The notes below the pieces were generated by a model. It was not told the origin of the DNA, ran no database searches, and worked only from the letters and a program-made list of their open reading frames with translations. A DNA stretch of 64,000 bases from Nocardioides bruguierae (GTDB lineage Bacteria; Actinomycetota; Actinomycetes; Propionibacteriales; Nocardioidaceae): assembly GCF_023656415.1 (NCBI RefSeq), contig NZ_JAMOIL010000012.1, positions 1 to 64,000 of the forward strand, in the 5' to 3' direction. Below are positions 15,753-23,298 of the stretch, one piece after another. Position 1 is the stretch's first letter; each line of letters opens with the position of its first letter. Both the position numbers and the translations under genes were made by a program.

Positions 15753-16333
15753 GCCAGGTCCCGGGCGCGGGCGTCGGAGGCGAGGAAGGCGCCCAGGGCC
15801 GCGGAGTGGTGCGGGTGCACCTCGAGGTGGCGCGCGCAGCCGGGGCAGGCGACCTCGCCGCCGGGCTCGACGATCATCCGACGGGTCGCGCGGCAGTGCG
15901 CGCAGAAGACCGGCAACGGGCCGGTCCCGTCGTAGGCGTCCACCGCGAAGCAGCGCAGCTCGTCGGGGCCGGCCCCGGCGGCGCGGGCCGCGGACAGTGT
16001 CACGAGGACGTCGTGCCGGTCACCGGCCACGAGGACGCGGGCACCGGTGCGGAGCGAGGCGAGGGCCTCGTCCAGCACCTCGCGGCCGGCGACGGGGCCC
16101 TGCGGCAGCGCGAGCACGCGGACGGGCGCGGCCGCCGTGGCCTGCGCGGCCCAGCCGGCGGCCACGTCCGCGGTGCGCGGGTCGCTGCCGCAGGCCACCA
16201 CGAGGTGCACGGTGGCGTGGGCGTCCAGCGGCTCCGGCTCCCGCAGCCAGCGGGGCACGCCGAGCGGCGGCTCGGCCACGGGGGCGGCCTCGGCGCCGGC
16301 CTCGATGACCGGGGCGTCGTCCACGAGCGTCAT
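15749..16333 (-). CDS. DmmA-like zinc-ribbon subunit of N-demethylase, copy 2
   Basis: A 194-residue protein paralogous to the copy 1 DmmA-like subunit. The alpha/beta core spans about 40-130 and the zinc-ribbon cysteines are Cys144, Cys147, Cys163 and Cys166. Both copies share the VLVAG segment and a hydrophobic strand before the first CxxC. ATG at 16333; the stop overlaps the reductase start as ATGA. It is 30 bases after the cupin gene, so the cupin probably heads this transcript. Confidence 0.65.
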   Translation of the reverse strand: MTLVDDAPVIEAGAEAAPVAEPPLGVPRWLREPEPLDAHATVHLVVACGSDPRTADVAAGWAAQATAAAPVRVLALPQGPVAGREVLDEALASLRTGARVLVAGDRHDVLVTLSAARAAGAGPDELRCFAVDAYDGTGPLPVFCAHCRATRRMIVEPGGEVACPGCARHLEVHPHHSAALGAFLASDARARDLA

Positions 16334-16363
16334 GGTCGGCTCCTGACCTGGTCGGGGTTCAGG

Positions 16364-16756
16364 TCAGAGCAGGGTGGAGTCGCGGTCGCCGACGTAGAAG
16401 GCGAGGGCGTAGGAGGGCGTGGAGAAGGCGATCCTGGAGCCCTTGGGGAAGAAGATCGCGTCGCGGGCCTTGGCGACCATCTCCTGACCGGTGTCGACGT
16501 TGCGCAGGAGGAACTCGCCCTCGACGACGATCTTCATCTCGTCGTAGCCGTAGTCGTAGACGAGCGGCTCGTCGGTGTGGTGCAGCTCGAAGTAGCCGCT
16601 GCACATGCGGCTGCCCTTGGGGTTCTCGTAGACGTCCCCGATGTAGCCCTTGTTGTCCGGGTGCTCCTCCATGAAGGGGAGGCCCTTCCAGGCGTCGGTG
16701 GTGACGCGGAACGGGGTGGTGCCGGTGCTCGCCTCGGTGGTGGCCTCGGTGGTCAT
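16364..16756 (-). CDS. Cupin protein (EutQ-like) heading the N-demethylase operon
   Basis: A 130-residue single-domain cupin. The YDYGYDEMKIVVEGEFLL and AKARDAIFFPKGSRIAF segments correspond to cupin motifs 1 and 2. The size and the EMKIVVEGEF pattern recall EutQ-type ethanolamine-utilisation cupins, which links this end of the block to eutBC at the other end. An enzyme or small-molecule sensor role is possible; the metal-binding His set of classical cupins is not fully present. ATG at 16756 preceded by GGAG. Confidence 0.7.
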   Translation of the reverse strand: MTTEATTEASTGTTPFRVTTDAWKGLPFMEEHPDNKGYIGDVYENPKGSRMCSGYFELHHTDEPLVYDYGYDEMKIVVEGEFLLRNVDTGQEMVAKARDAIFFPKGSRIAFSTPSYALAFYVGDRDSTLL

Positions 16757-16880
16757 GACTGGCTCCTGCTCCTCGGGCGGGCCCCGGGAGGTGGGGCCGC
16801 GGTGGCTGTGGAGCCATTCGATCCACGCCAGGTTTCCGGCGACCACCACCGCGTGTAAACGTCACATCACAGCAGACGCT

Positions 16881-16897
16881 GTTTCATCAGAGGAAAC
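16881..16897. promoter_or_regulatory. GTTTC-n7-GAAAC inverted repeat upstream of the cupin
   Basis: A perfect 5-base inverted repeat (16881-16885 with 16893-16897) lies 125-141 bases before the cupin start. The same half-site GTTTCA occurs upstream of eutB at 2720-2725. It is a candidate operator for the XRE-cupin regulator encoded within the block. Confidence 0.35.
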
Positions 16898-16912
16898 GCA
16901 GGCAGGGGGATC

Positions 16913-18907
16913 TCAGGACACCGGCGCCGCGCCCTCGGCGCCCGTCATGCCGTCCGTCACCGCCCCCTCAAACTGGCTGCGGTAGAGCCGGGCGTAGGCG
17001 CCGTCGGCGGCCACCAGCTCCTCGTGGGTGCCCTGCTCGACGATGTCGCCGTGCTCCATCACCAGGATGAGGTCGGCGTCGCGGATCGTCGAGAGCCGGT
17101 GCGCGATCACGAAGCTGGTGCGATCGGCACGCAACGCGGTCATCGCCTGCTGGAGCAGGAGCTCGGTGCGGGTGTCGACCGAGCTCGTCGCCTCGTCCAG
17201 GATCAGCAGCGCGGGGTCGGTGAGGAACGCGCGGGCGATCGTGACCAGCTGTCGCTCGCCGGCCGAGAGGCTGCCGCCGTTCTCGGTGACGACGGTGTCG
17301 TAGCCGTCGGGCAGCGCATGGACGAACCGGTCGACGAACGTCGCGCGTGCGGCCTCGAGCACCTGCTCCTCGGTGGCGCCCGGCCGCCCGTAGGCGATGT
17401 TGTCGCGGATCGTGCCCTCGAAGAGCCAGGTGTCCTGGAGCACCATGCCGATGCGCGAGCGCAGGTCGCGGCGCGGCACCGCGGCGACGTCCACGCCGTC
17501 GAGGGTGATCCGACCGGACCCGAGGTCGTAGAAGCGCATGACGAGGTTGACCAGCGTCGTCTTGCCGGCGCCGGTGGGGCCGACGATGGCGACCGTCTGG
17601 CCGGGGCGGGCGACGAGCGAGAGGTCGCGGACGAGCTCGCGGTCGGGCTCGTAGGAGAACCGCACGTGCTCGAAGCGAACCTCGCCGTGGGTGACGTCGC
17701 GCTCAGGCAGCGTCTCGTCGGTGCGCTCGGCGCTCTGCTCCTGCGCGTCCAGCAGCTCGAAGACCCGCTCGGCGCTGGCGACGCCGGACTGCAGCAGGTT
17801 GGCCATCGAGGCCACCGTGGTCAGCGGCTGGGAGAACTGGCGCGTGTACTGCACGAACGCCTGCACCTCGCCCAGGGTGAGCGCGCCGGAGGAGACGCGC
17901 AGCGCCCCGACGACCGCGACCACGACGTAGTTGAGGTTGCCGACGAACATCATCGTGGGCATCACCAGGCCCGAGATGAACTGCGCACGGAAGGAGACGT
18001 CGAACAGGCCGTCGTTGAGCTCGCCGAAGCGCTGCTCGACCTCCTTGGTCCGCCCGAAGACCTTGACCAGCGCCTGGCCCGAGAAGGCCTCCTCGACGTG
18101 GGCGTTGAGCTCGCCGGTGCGCGCCCACTGGGCCGAGAACTGCGTCTTCGAGCGCTTCATGATGACGCGGGTCAGCGCCAGCGAGACCGGCACGGAGACG
18201 AACGCGACCAGCGCCAGCAGCGGGCTGATCCACAGCATCATCGCCAGCACCGCGAGGAGCATGAGCAGGCTCTGGAGCAGCTGGCTCATCGTCTGCTGCA
18301 GCGTGGTGGAGACGTTGTCGATGTCGTTGGTGACCCGGGAGAGGATCTCGCCGCGTGCCGAACGGTCGACGTAGGACAGCGGCAGCCGGTGCAGCTTCTC
18401 CTCCACGTCCGCGCGCAGGGTGCGGATGGTGCGCTGCACGACGCCGTTGAGCACGAACCCGGCCAGCCACGAGAACAGCGAGCCGACGAGGTAGACGCCC
18501 AGCACCAGCAACAGCCACTCCCCCACGGCGCCGAAGTCGACGCCCTGGCCCGGCACGACGCCCTGGCCCTGGACGGCCTCGGGCAGAGCGCTGTCGGGCG
18601 TGCCGGCGGGGTACATGGCGCCGACGAAGCCGCGGAAGACGAGGTCGGTGGCGTGACCGAGCAGCCGCGGCCCGACGCTCATCAGCCCCACCGACACCGC
18701 GACCAGCACGACCACGCCGAGGGTCGCGGTGCGCTCGGGCCGCAGGCGGGCCAGCAGGCGGCGGGCGGACGGGCCGAAGGACTGCGCCTTGCCGCCCATG
18801 CCCATGCCGCCACCGGGACCCATCGGGCCGCCGCGCCCGCCGCCGGGCGGGCCCATGCGGACGGTGGCCTGGGCGGACGCCGGGCGGGCGGGCTGCTGGG
18901 TGCTCAC
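16913..18907 (-). CDS. ABC exporter half-transporter, canonical ATP site (second subunit)
   Basis: A 664-residue half-transporter. It has a Gly/Met/Pro-rich N-terminus (residues 15-42), a six-helix type I exporter membrane domain at about 50-390 and a nucleotide-binding domain after 420. Walker A is GPTGAGKTT, Walker B LLILDEATSSVD with the catalytic Glu, and the switch His is in VIAHRLS. The signature is degenerate, LSAGE rather than LSGGQ. It pairs with the upstream subunit, whose start and stop overlap as GTGA. Substrate is probably a drug or lipid; a fixed assignment is not possible. Confidence 0.92.
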   Translation of the reverse strand: MSTQQPARPASAQATVRMGPPGGGRGGPMGPGGGMGMGGKAQSFGPSARRLLARLRPERTATLGVVVLVAVSVGLMSVGPRLLGHATDLVFRGFVGAMYPAGTPDSALPEAVQGQGVVPGQGVDFGAVGEWLLLVLGVYLVGSLFSWLAGFVLNGVVQRTIRTLRADVEEKLHRLPLSYVDRSARGEILSRVTNDIDNVSTTLQQTMSQLLQSLLMLLAVLAMMLWISPLLALVAFVSVPVSLALTRVIMKRSKTQFSAQWARTGELNAHVEEAFSGQALVKVFGRTKEVEQRFGELNDGLFDVSFRAQFISGLVMPTMMFVGNLNYVVVAVVGALRVSSGALTLGEVQAFVQYTRQFSQPLTTVASMANLLQSGVASAERVFELLDAQEQSAERTDETLPERDVTHGEVRFEHVRFSYEPDRELVRDLSLVARPGQTVAIVGPTGAGKTTLVNLVMRFYDLGSGRITLDGVDVAAVPRRDLRSRIGMVLQDTWLFEGTIRDNIAYGRPGATEEQVLEAARATFVDRFVHALPDGYDTVVTENGGSLSAGERQLVTIARAFLTDPALLILDEATSSVDTRTELLLQQAMTALRADRTSFVIAHRLSTIRDADLILVMEHGDIVEQGTHEELVAADGAYARLYRSQFEGAVTDGMTGAEGAAPVS

Positions 18908-20640
18908 GCTGCCTCCTGGGCGCTGCGCTGGGAGGAGACGATCTCCTGGTAGGTCTCGCAGGTCGCCACGAGCTCGTCGTGGGTGCCGCGTCCGACCACC
19001 CGACCGTGCTCGAGGACGACGATCACGTCGGCGTCGCGGATCGTGGAGACCCGCTGGGCGACCACGAGGACGAGCGCGTCGGTGGTGACCGGCCTCAGCG
19101 CGGCGCGCAGGCGGGCGTCGGTGGCGAGGTCGAGCGCGGAGAAGGAGTCGTCGAACAGGTAGACCGCGGGCCTGCGGACGACGGCCCGGGCGATCGCCAG
19201 CCGCTGCCGCTGACCGCCGGAGAAGTCGGTGCCGCCCTGGGTGACGGGCGCGTCGAGACCCTCGGGCAGCGCGGCCACGAAGTCGCGGGCCTGGGCGACC
19301 TCGAGGGCGGCCCACATCTCCTCCTCGGTCGCGTCGGGCTTGCCGTGGGCGAGGTTGGAGCGGACGGTGCCGGAGAAGAGGTAGGCCTGCTGCGGCACCA
19401 GGCCGAGCTCGGCCCACAGGGCCTCGGGGTCGAGGTCGCGGACGTCGACCCCGCCGACCCGCACGACTCCGCCGGTGGCGTCGAAGAGCCGCGGGACGAG
19501 GTTGAGCAACGTCGTCTTGCCGGCACCGGTCGACCCGATGACGGCGACGGTCTGCCCGGGGCGCCCGACCAGGTCGACCTCGTGCAGGACGGGCTCGTCG
19601 GCACCGGGGTAGCCGAACGTGACGGCCTCGAGGTCGACGTGGCCGCGCCTGCTCACGTCGGGCACCGTGGGTGCCGCCGGAGGACGCACGGAGGACTCGG
19701 TGGCCAGCACCTCGCTGATCCGGTCGGCGCACACGGCCGACCGCGGGATCTGCATGAAGAGGAACGTCGCCATCATGACGCTCATGAGGATCTGCATGAG
19801 GTAGGAGAGGAACGCGGTGAGGGCGCCGATCTCGGTCTCCCCCGCGTCCACCCGCAGGCCGCCGAACCAGATGACGGCGACGCTGGAGACGTTGACGACC
19901 ACCATGGCGAGCGGGAAGAGCGTGGCCATCCAGCGGCCCGCCCGGATCGCGACGTCGGTGAGCGCGTCGTTGGCCACCTCGAACCGCTCGACCTCGCGGG
20001 GCTCGCGGACGAACGCCCGGACGACGCGGATGCCGCTGATCTGCTCGCGCAGCACCCGGTTCACCTTGTCGATGCGAACCTGCATCGCCCGGAAGCTCGG
20101 GACCATCCGGGAGATGACGAAGCCGACCGAGGCGAACAGGGCCGGCACGACGACCACGAGGATCCAGCCGAGGCCGAGGTCCTCGCGCAGCGCCATGACG
20201 ATGCCGCCGACCATCATGATCGGGCTGGTGATGGCGATGGTCGCGCCCATCACCACGAGCATCTGCACCTGCTGCACGTCGTTGGTGGTGCGGGTCAGCA
20301 GGGAGGGCGCGCCGAAGCGTCCGAGCTCCTGGGCCGAGAAGGCCTGGACCCGGGCGAACTGCGCGCGGCGCAGGTCGCGACCCAGGGCCATCGCGGTGCG
20401 GGCACCCAGGTAGGCGGCCCCGATCGAGCAGACGATCTGCAGCACCGAGACGGCGAGCATGACGCCGCCGAGGCGCCAGATCGTGGCGGTCTGACCCAGG
20501 ACGATGCCCTCGTCGATGATCCGGGCGTTGAGGCTGGGCTGGTAGAGCATCGCCAGCACGCCGACCAGCTGGAGCACGGCGACTCCGGCCAGCCACGCAC
20601 GGTAGGGCGCGAGGTGCTCGCGCAGCAGTCGGACCAGCAT
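18904..20640 (-). CDS. ABC exporter half-transporter, degenerate ATP site (first subunit)
   Basis: A 578-residue type I exporter subunit with six predicted helices (about 15-300) and a nucleotide-binding domain (about 335-578). Walker A is GSTGAGKTT (369-377) and the signature FSGGQ is intact (473-477). Walker B has Asp498 where the catalytic Glu belongs (LFDDSFSALD), and the switch His is Gln529 (VVAQRVS). These changes, together with the LSAGE of its partner, make one degenerate and one canonical site, as in TM287/288-type heterodimers. ATG overlaps the TetR stop (TGATG). Confidence 0.93.
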   Translation of the reverse strand: MLVRLLREHLAPYRAWLAGVAVLQLVGVLAMLYQPSLNARIIDEGIVLGQTATIWRLGGVMLAVSVLQIVCSIGAAYLGARTAMALGRDLRRAQFARVQAFSAQELGRFGAPSLLTRTTNDVQQVQMLVVMGATIAITSPIMMVGGIVMALREDLGLGWILVVVVPALFASVGFVISRMVPSFRAMQVRIDKVNRVLREQISGIRVVRAFVREPREVERFEVANDALTDVAIRAGRWMATLFPLAMVVVNVSSVAVIWFGGLRVDAGETEIGALTAFLSYLMQILMSVMMATFLFMQIPRSAVCADRISEVLATESSVRPPAAPTVPDVSRRGHVDLEAVTFGYPGADEPVLHEVDLVGRPGQTVAVIGSTGAGKTTLLNLVPRLFDATGGVVRVGGVDVRDLDPEALWAELGLVPQQAYLFSGTVRSNLAHGKPDATEEEMWAALEVAQARDFVAALPEGLDAPVTQGGTDFSGGQRQRLAIARAVVRRPAVYLFDDSFSALDLATDARLRAALRPVTTDALVLVVAQRVSTIRDADVIVVLEHGRVVGRGTHDELVATCETYQEIVSSQRSAQEAA

Positions 20641-21242
20641 CAGGGCATCTCCTGGGTGGGGGCGCCGGCGAGACAGCCGTGCAGCACGGTGTCGACGATC
20701 TGCTCGGGCGTGAGGAGGCGACCGTCGGCGATGAGGGCGTGGCTGCCGGCGAACGTCAGCAGCATGAGGCGGTGGACGAGGTCGTCGACCTCGACGGCCA
20801 GCGCGGCGGCGTCGGGCCCCACGAGGTCGGCGACGAGGCCGTTGCGCTCGTCGACCCACCGACGTGCGCCGTCCGTGTCGCGCATGGGCGGCTTGACCAT
20901 GCCGACCTTCTGCATGAGGAAGAAGGTGGCCCGGTAGCGCTGCTGCAGGATGGAGACGGCGATGACGAGGCGGTCGCGCAGTGGCTGCTCGCGGTCGATC
21001 TCGGCGAGCCGCTCGGGCAGGGCGCCGGGCTCGAAGGCCTTGGCGATCGCGAGGTCGACGAGCTCCTCCTTGGAGTCGACGACGCGGAAGATCGTGCCCT
21101 CCGCGACGCCGGCGGCCTCGGCGATCTGCTTGGTGGTCACCGCGCGGCCGTGCTCGCGCAGGAGCCGCAGCGTGGCGGTGACGAGGGCGGCCTTCCGCTC
21201 CTCCGGCGCCATGGGTCGGGCGCGACGACGTGTCTCGGTCAC
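20640..21242 (-). CDS. TetR-family regulator of the ABC exporter
   Basis: A TetR repressor of 200 residues from the GTG at 21242. The N-terminal HTH reads TTKQIAEAAGVAEGTIFRVVDSKEEL (in two parts, about residues 36-61) and is followed by a helical ligand domain. It is translationally coupled to the exporter genes it precedes, and two palindromic operators lie just upstream of its start, so autorepression and control of the exporter are likely. ATG at 21212 is an alternative start; an upstream in-frame ATG at 21278 would place the operator inside the gene and is rejected. Confidence 0.9.
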   Translation of the reverse strand: MTETRRRARPMAPEERKAALVTATLRLLREHGRAVTTKQIAEAAGVAEGTIFRVVDSKEELVDLAIAKAFEPGALPERLAEIDREQPLRDRLVIAVSILQQRYRATFFLMQKVGMVKPPMRDTDGARRWVDERNGLVADLVGPDAAALAVEVDDLVHRLMLLTFAGSHALIADGRLLTPEQIVDTVLHGCLAGAPTQEMP

Positions 21243-21256
21243 CCGTCGAGAGTAGA

Positions 21257-21300
21257 TGAGTGAGCGCTCACTCAGCAAGGAGTGAGTGAGGGCTCACTCA
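21257..21300. promoter_or_regulatory. Tandem TetR operators
   Basis: TGAGTGAGCGCTCACTCA (21257-21274) is a perfect 18-base palindrome. A second copy, identical except for one central base, occupies 21283-21300, 26 bases downstream. They lie between the TetR start and the pdxH stop. The TGAGTGA half-site is typical of actinobacterial TetR operators. Confidence 0.85.
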
Positions 21301-21304
21301 GTGA

Positions 21305-21955
21305 TCAGGGTGCCAGGCGCTCCGTGCGCCACGCGCCGCCCTCGCGGCGGTAGACGAGCCGGTCGTGCAGCCGGGAGGGCCGCCCCTGCCAGAACTCCAC
21401 GACGTCCGGGCGCACGAGGTAGCCGCCCCAGGACGCCGGCGGCGGCACGTCCTGGTCGGCGAACCGCTCCTCGGCGTCGGCGTAGGAGCGCTCGAGCTCG
21501 GCCCGGTCGGCCACGACGCTGGACTGGCGGCTGGCGTGGGCGCCCAGCTGGGAGCCGCGCGGGCGCACGGCGAAGTAGTCCTCCACCTCGGCGCGGGGCA
21601 GCGGCTCGGCGACGCCCTCGAACCGGACGTTGCGCTCCAGGTCGTGCCAGGGGAACAGCAGGGCCACGTGCGGGTTCGCGGCCAGCTCCTCGCCCTTGCG
21701 CGAGGCGTGGTTGGTGAAGAACACGAGCCCGCCCTCGCGGCGCTCCTTGAGCAGCACGGTGCGGGCGGACGGTCGCCCGCCGGCGTCCACCGTGGCGACG
21801 ACCATGGCGTTGGGCTCCCCCAGCCCCGCCTCGAGCGCCTCGGCGAACCAGCGGTCGAAGAGGTCCAGCGGGTCCGGGGTCAGCTCGGACTCGTCGAGCC
21901 CGCGGGCCGCGTAGTCGTGCCGCAGGGAGCGCAGGTCCAGGTGCTGCTCGTTCAC
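21305..21955 (-). CDS. pdxH: Pyridoxine/pyridoxamine 5'-phosphate oxidase
   Basis: A 216-residue FMN-dependent oxidase of vitamin B6 salvage that makes pyridoxal 5'-phosphate. Family segments are the N-terminal LRSLRHDYAARGLDE substrate region, RTVLLKE, VFFTNHASRKGEEL, RNVRFEG, the PRGSQLGAHASRQSSVV loop and the C-terminal VEFWQGRPSRLHDRL signature. GTG at 21955. It is divergent from the citrate synthase gene across 126 bases. Its stop lies only five bases from the TetR operator pair. Confidence 0.96.
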   Translation of the reverse strand: MNEQHLDLRSLRHDYAARGLDESELTPDPLDLFDRWFAEALEAGLGEPNAMVVATVDAGGRPSARTVLLKERREGGLVFFTNHASRKGEELAANPHVALLFPWHDLERNVRFEGVAEPLPRAEVEDYFAVRPRGSQLGAHASRQSSVVADRAELERSYADAEERFADQDVPPPASWGGYLVRPDVVEFWQGRPSRLHDRLVYRREGGAWRTERLAP

Positions 21956-22081
21956 CCCTCCACGCTAGCCCTCGGAGGTCGAGGACGGCTCACTCCCACG
22001 GCCGGGACCCGGGGCCCTGGCGGACGTGGCGGGCGTCACTGTCATGATGCGCAGGACCGCACGTTCGACGAAGGAGTCGCC

Positions 22082-23191
22082 ATGTCCGACATGCCGCAGG
22101 TGATGCACGGTCTCGAGGGAGTGATCGCGTTCGAGACGCAGATCGCCGAGCCGGACAAGGAGGGCTCGGCGCTGCGCTACCGCGGCGTCGACATCGAGGA
22201 CCTCGTCGGTCGCGTGCCGTTCGAGCACATCTGGGGCCTGCTGGTCGACGGCTCGTTCACCCCGGGCCTGCCCGCGGCCGAGGCCGCCACGCTGCCGGTG
22301 CACACCGGCGACGTCCGGGTCGACGTGCAGGCTGCGATCGCCATGCTCGCGCCGCAGCTGGGCCTGGGCCAGACGTACGACATCAGCCCCGAGCAGACCC
22401 GCGAGGACCTCTCGCGCGCCGCCGTCATGGTGCTCTCCTACGCGGGCCAGTCCGCCCGCGGCGTGGGGCTGCCCGTGGTGCCTCAGCACGTGGTGGACGA
22501 GGGCACGACCCTGGCCGAGAAGTTCCTGCTCCGCTGGCGCGGCGAGATCGACCCCAAGCACGCCAAGGCGATCGACGCCTACTGGTCGAGCGCCGCCGAG
22601 CACGGCATGAACGCCTCCACCTTCACCGCCCGCGTCATCACCTCCACCGGCGCGGACGTGGCGGCAGCGCTCTCCGGCGCCGTCGGCGCGATGAGCGGCC
22701 CGCTGCACGGCGGCGCCCCTTCCCGCGTGCTCGGGATGATCGCGGACGTGGAGAAGTCGGGCGACGCCCGGGCCTACGTGAAGGGCATCCTCGACCGGGG
22801 CGAGCGGCTCATGGGTTTCGGCCACCGTGTCTACCGCGCCGAGGACCCGCGCGCCCGGGTGCTGCGCCGGACCGCGCGTGAGCTGGACGCCCCGCGGTAC
22901 CAGGTCGCCGAGGCGCTGGAGCAGGCCGCCCTGGCCGAGCTGCGCGAGCGCCGCCCCGACCGGGTGCTGGAGACCAACGTGGAGTTCTGGGCCGCCATCG
23001 TGCTCGACTTCGCCCAGGTGCCCGCGCCGATGTTCACCTCGATGTTCACCTGCGCCCGCACCGGTGGCTGGTCGGCGCACATCCTCGAGCAGCGGACCAC
23101 CGGGCGACTGATCCGGCCCTCCGCCGTCTACACCGGCCCCGCCGCGCGCGGCCCGGAGACCATCGAGGGCTGGGACGCCGCCTGGGGCTGA
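22082..23191 (+). CDS. Citrate synthase 2
   Basis: A 369-residue small-type citrate synthase condensing acetyl-CoA with oxaloacetate. Catalytic regions are GPLHGGAP (about residue 210), GFGHRVYRAEDPR (about 246) and ETNVEFWAAIVLDFA (about 297). In the last, Glu replaces the Asp of GltA-type enzymes, which I recall as typical of the actinobacterial CitA group. ATG at 22082 follows GAAGGAG. It is monocistronic; a long palindrome 22 bases after its stop probably ends transcription. A 2-methylcitrate synthase is less likely, since no prp genes are near. Confidence 0.9.
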   Translation: MSDMPQVMHGLEGVIAFETQIAEPDKEGSALRYRGVDIEDLVGRVPFEHIWGLLVDGSFTPGLPAAEAATLPVHTGDVRVDVQAAIAMLAPQLGLGQTYDISPEQTREDLSRAAVMVLSYAGQSARGVGLPVVPQHVVDEGTTLAEKFLLRWRGEIDPKHAKAIDAYWSSAAEHGMNASTFTARVITSTGADVAAALSGAVGAMSGPLHGGAPSRVLGMIADVEKSGDARAYVKGILDRGERLMGFGHRVYRAEDPRARVLRRTARELDAPRYQVAEALEQAALAELRERRPDRVLETNVEFWAAIVLDFAQVPAPMFTSMFTCARTGGWSAHILEQRTTGRLIRPSAVYTGPAARGPETIEGWDAAWG

Positions 23192-23212
23192 GCCGTCCTC
23201 GGCTCGCCGGGA

Positions 23213-23267
23213 TCGTGACACGTTCGGACGCCCCACGGGGCTGATCTGCTGTCCGAACGTGCCACGA
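23213..23267. repeat. Long palindrome, left copy (GTGACACGTTCGGAC family)
   Basis: TCGTGACACGTTCGGAC (23213-23229) pairs with 23251-23267 with one mismatch around a 21-base loop that contains GCTGATC. A related palindrome lies at 24334-24400 on the other side of the nuclease-like gene. It may also terminate the citrate synthase transcript. Confidence 0.85.
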
Positions 23268-23298
23268 CTCGTTCTCCACAGGCAGCCATGGCCCTCCG

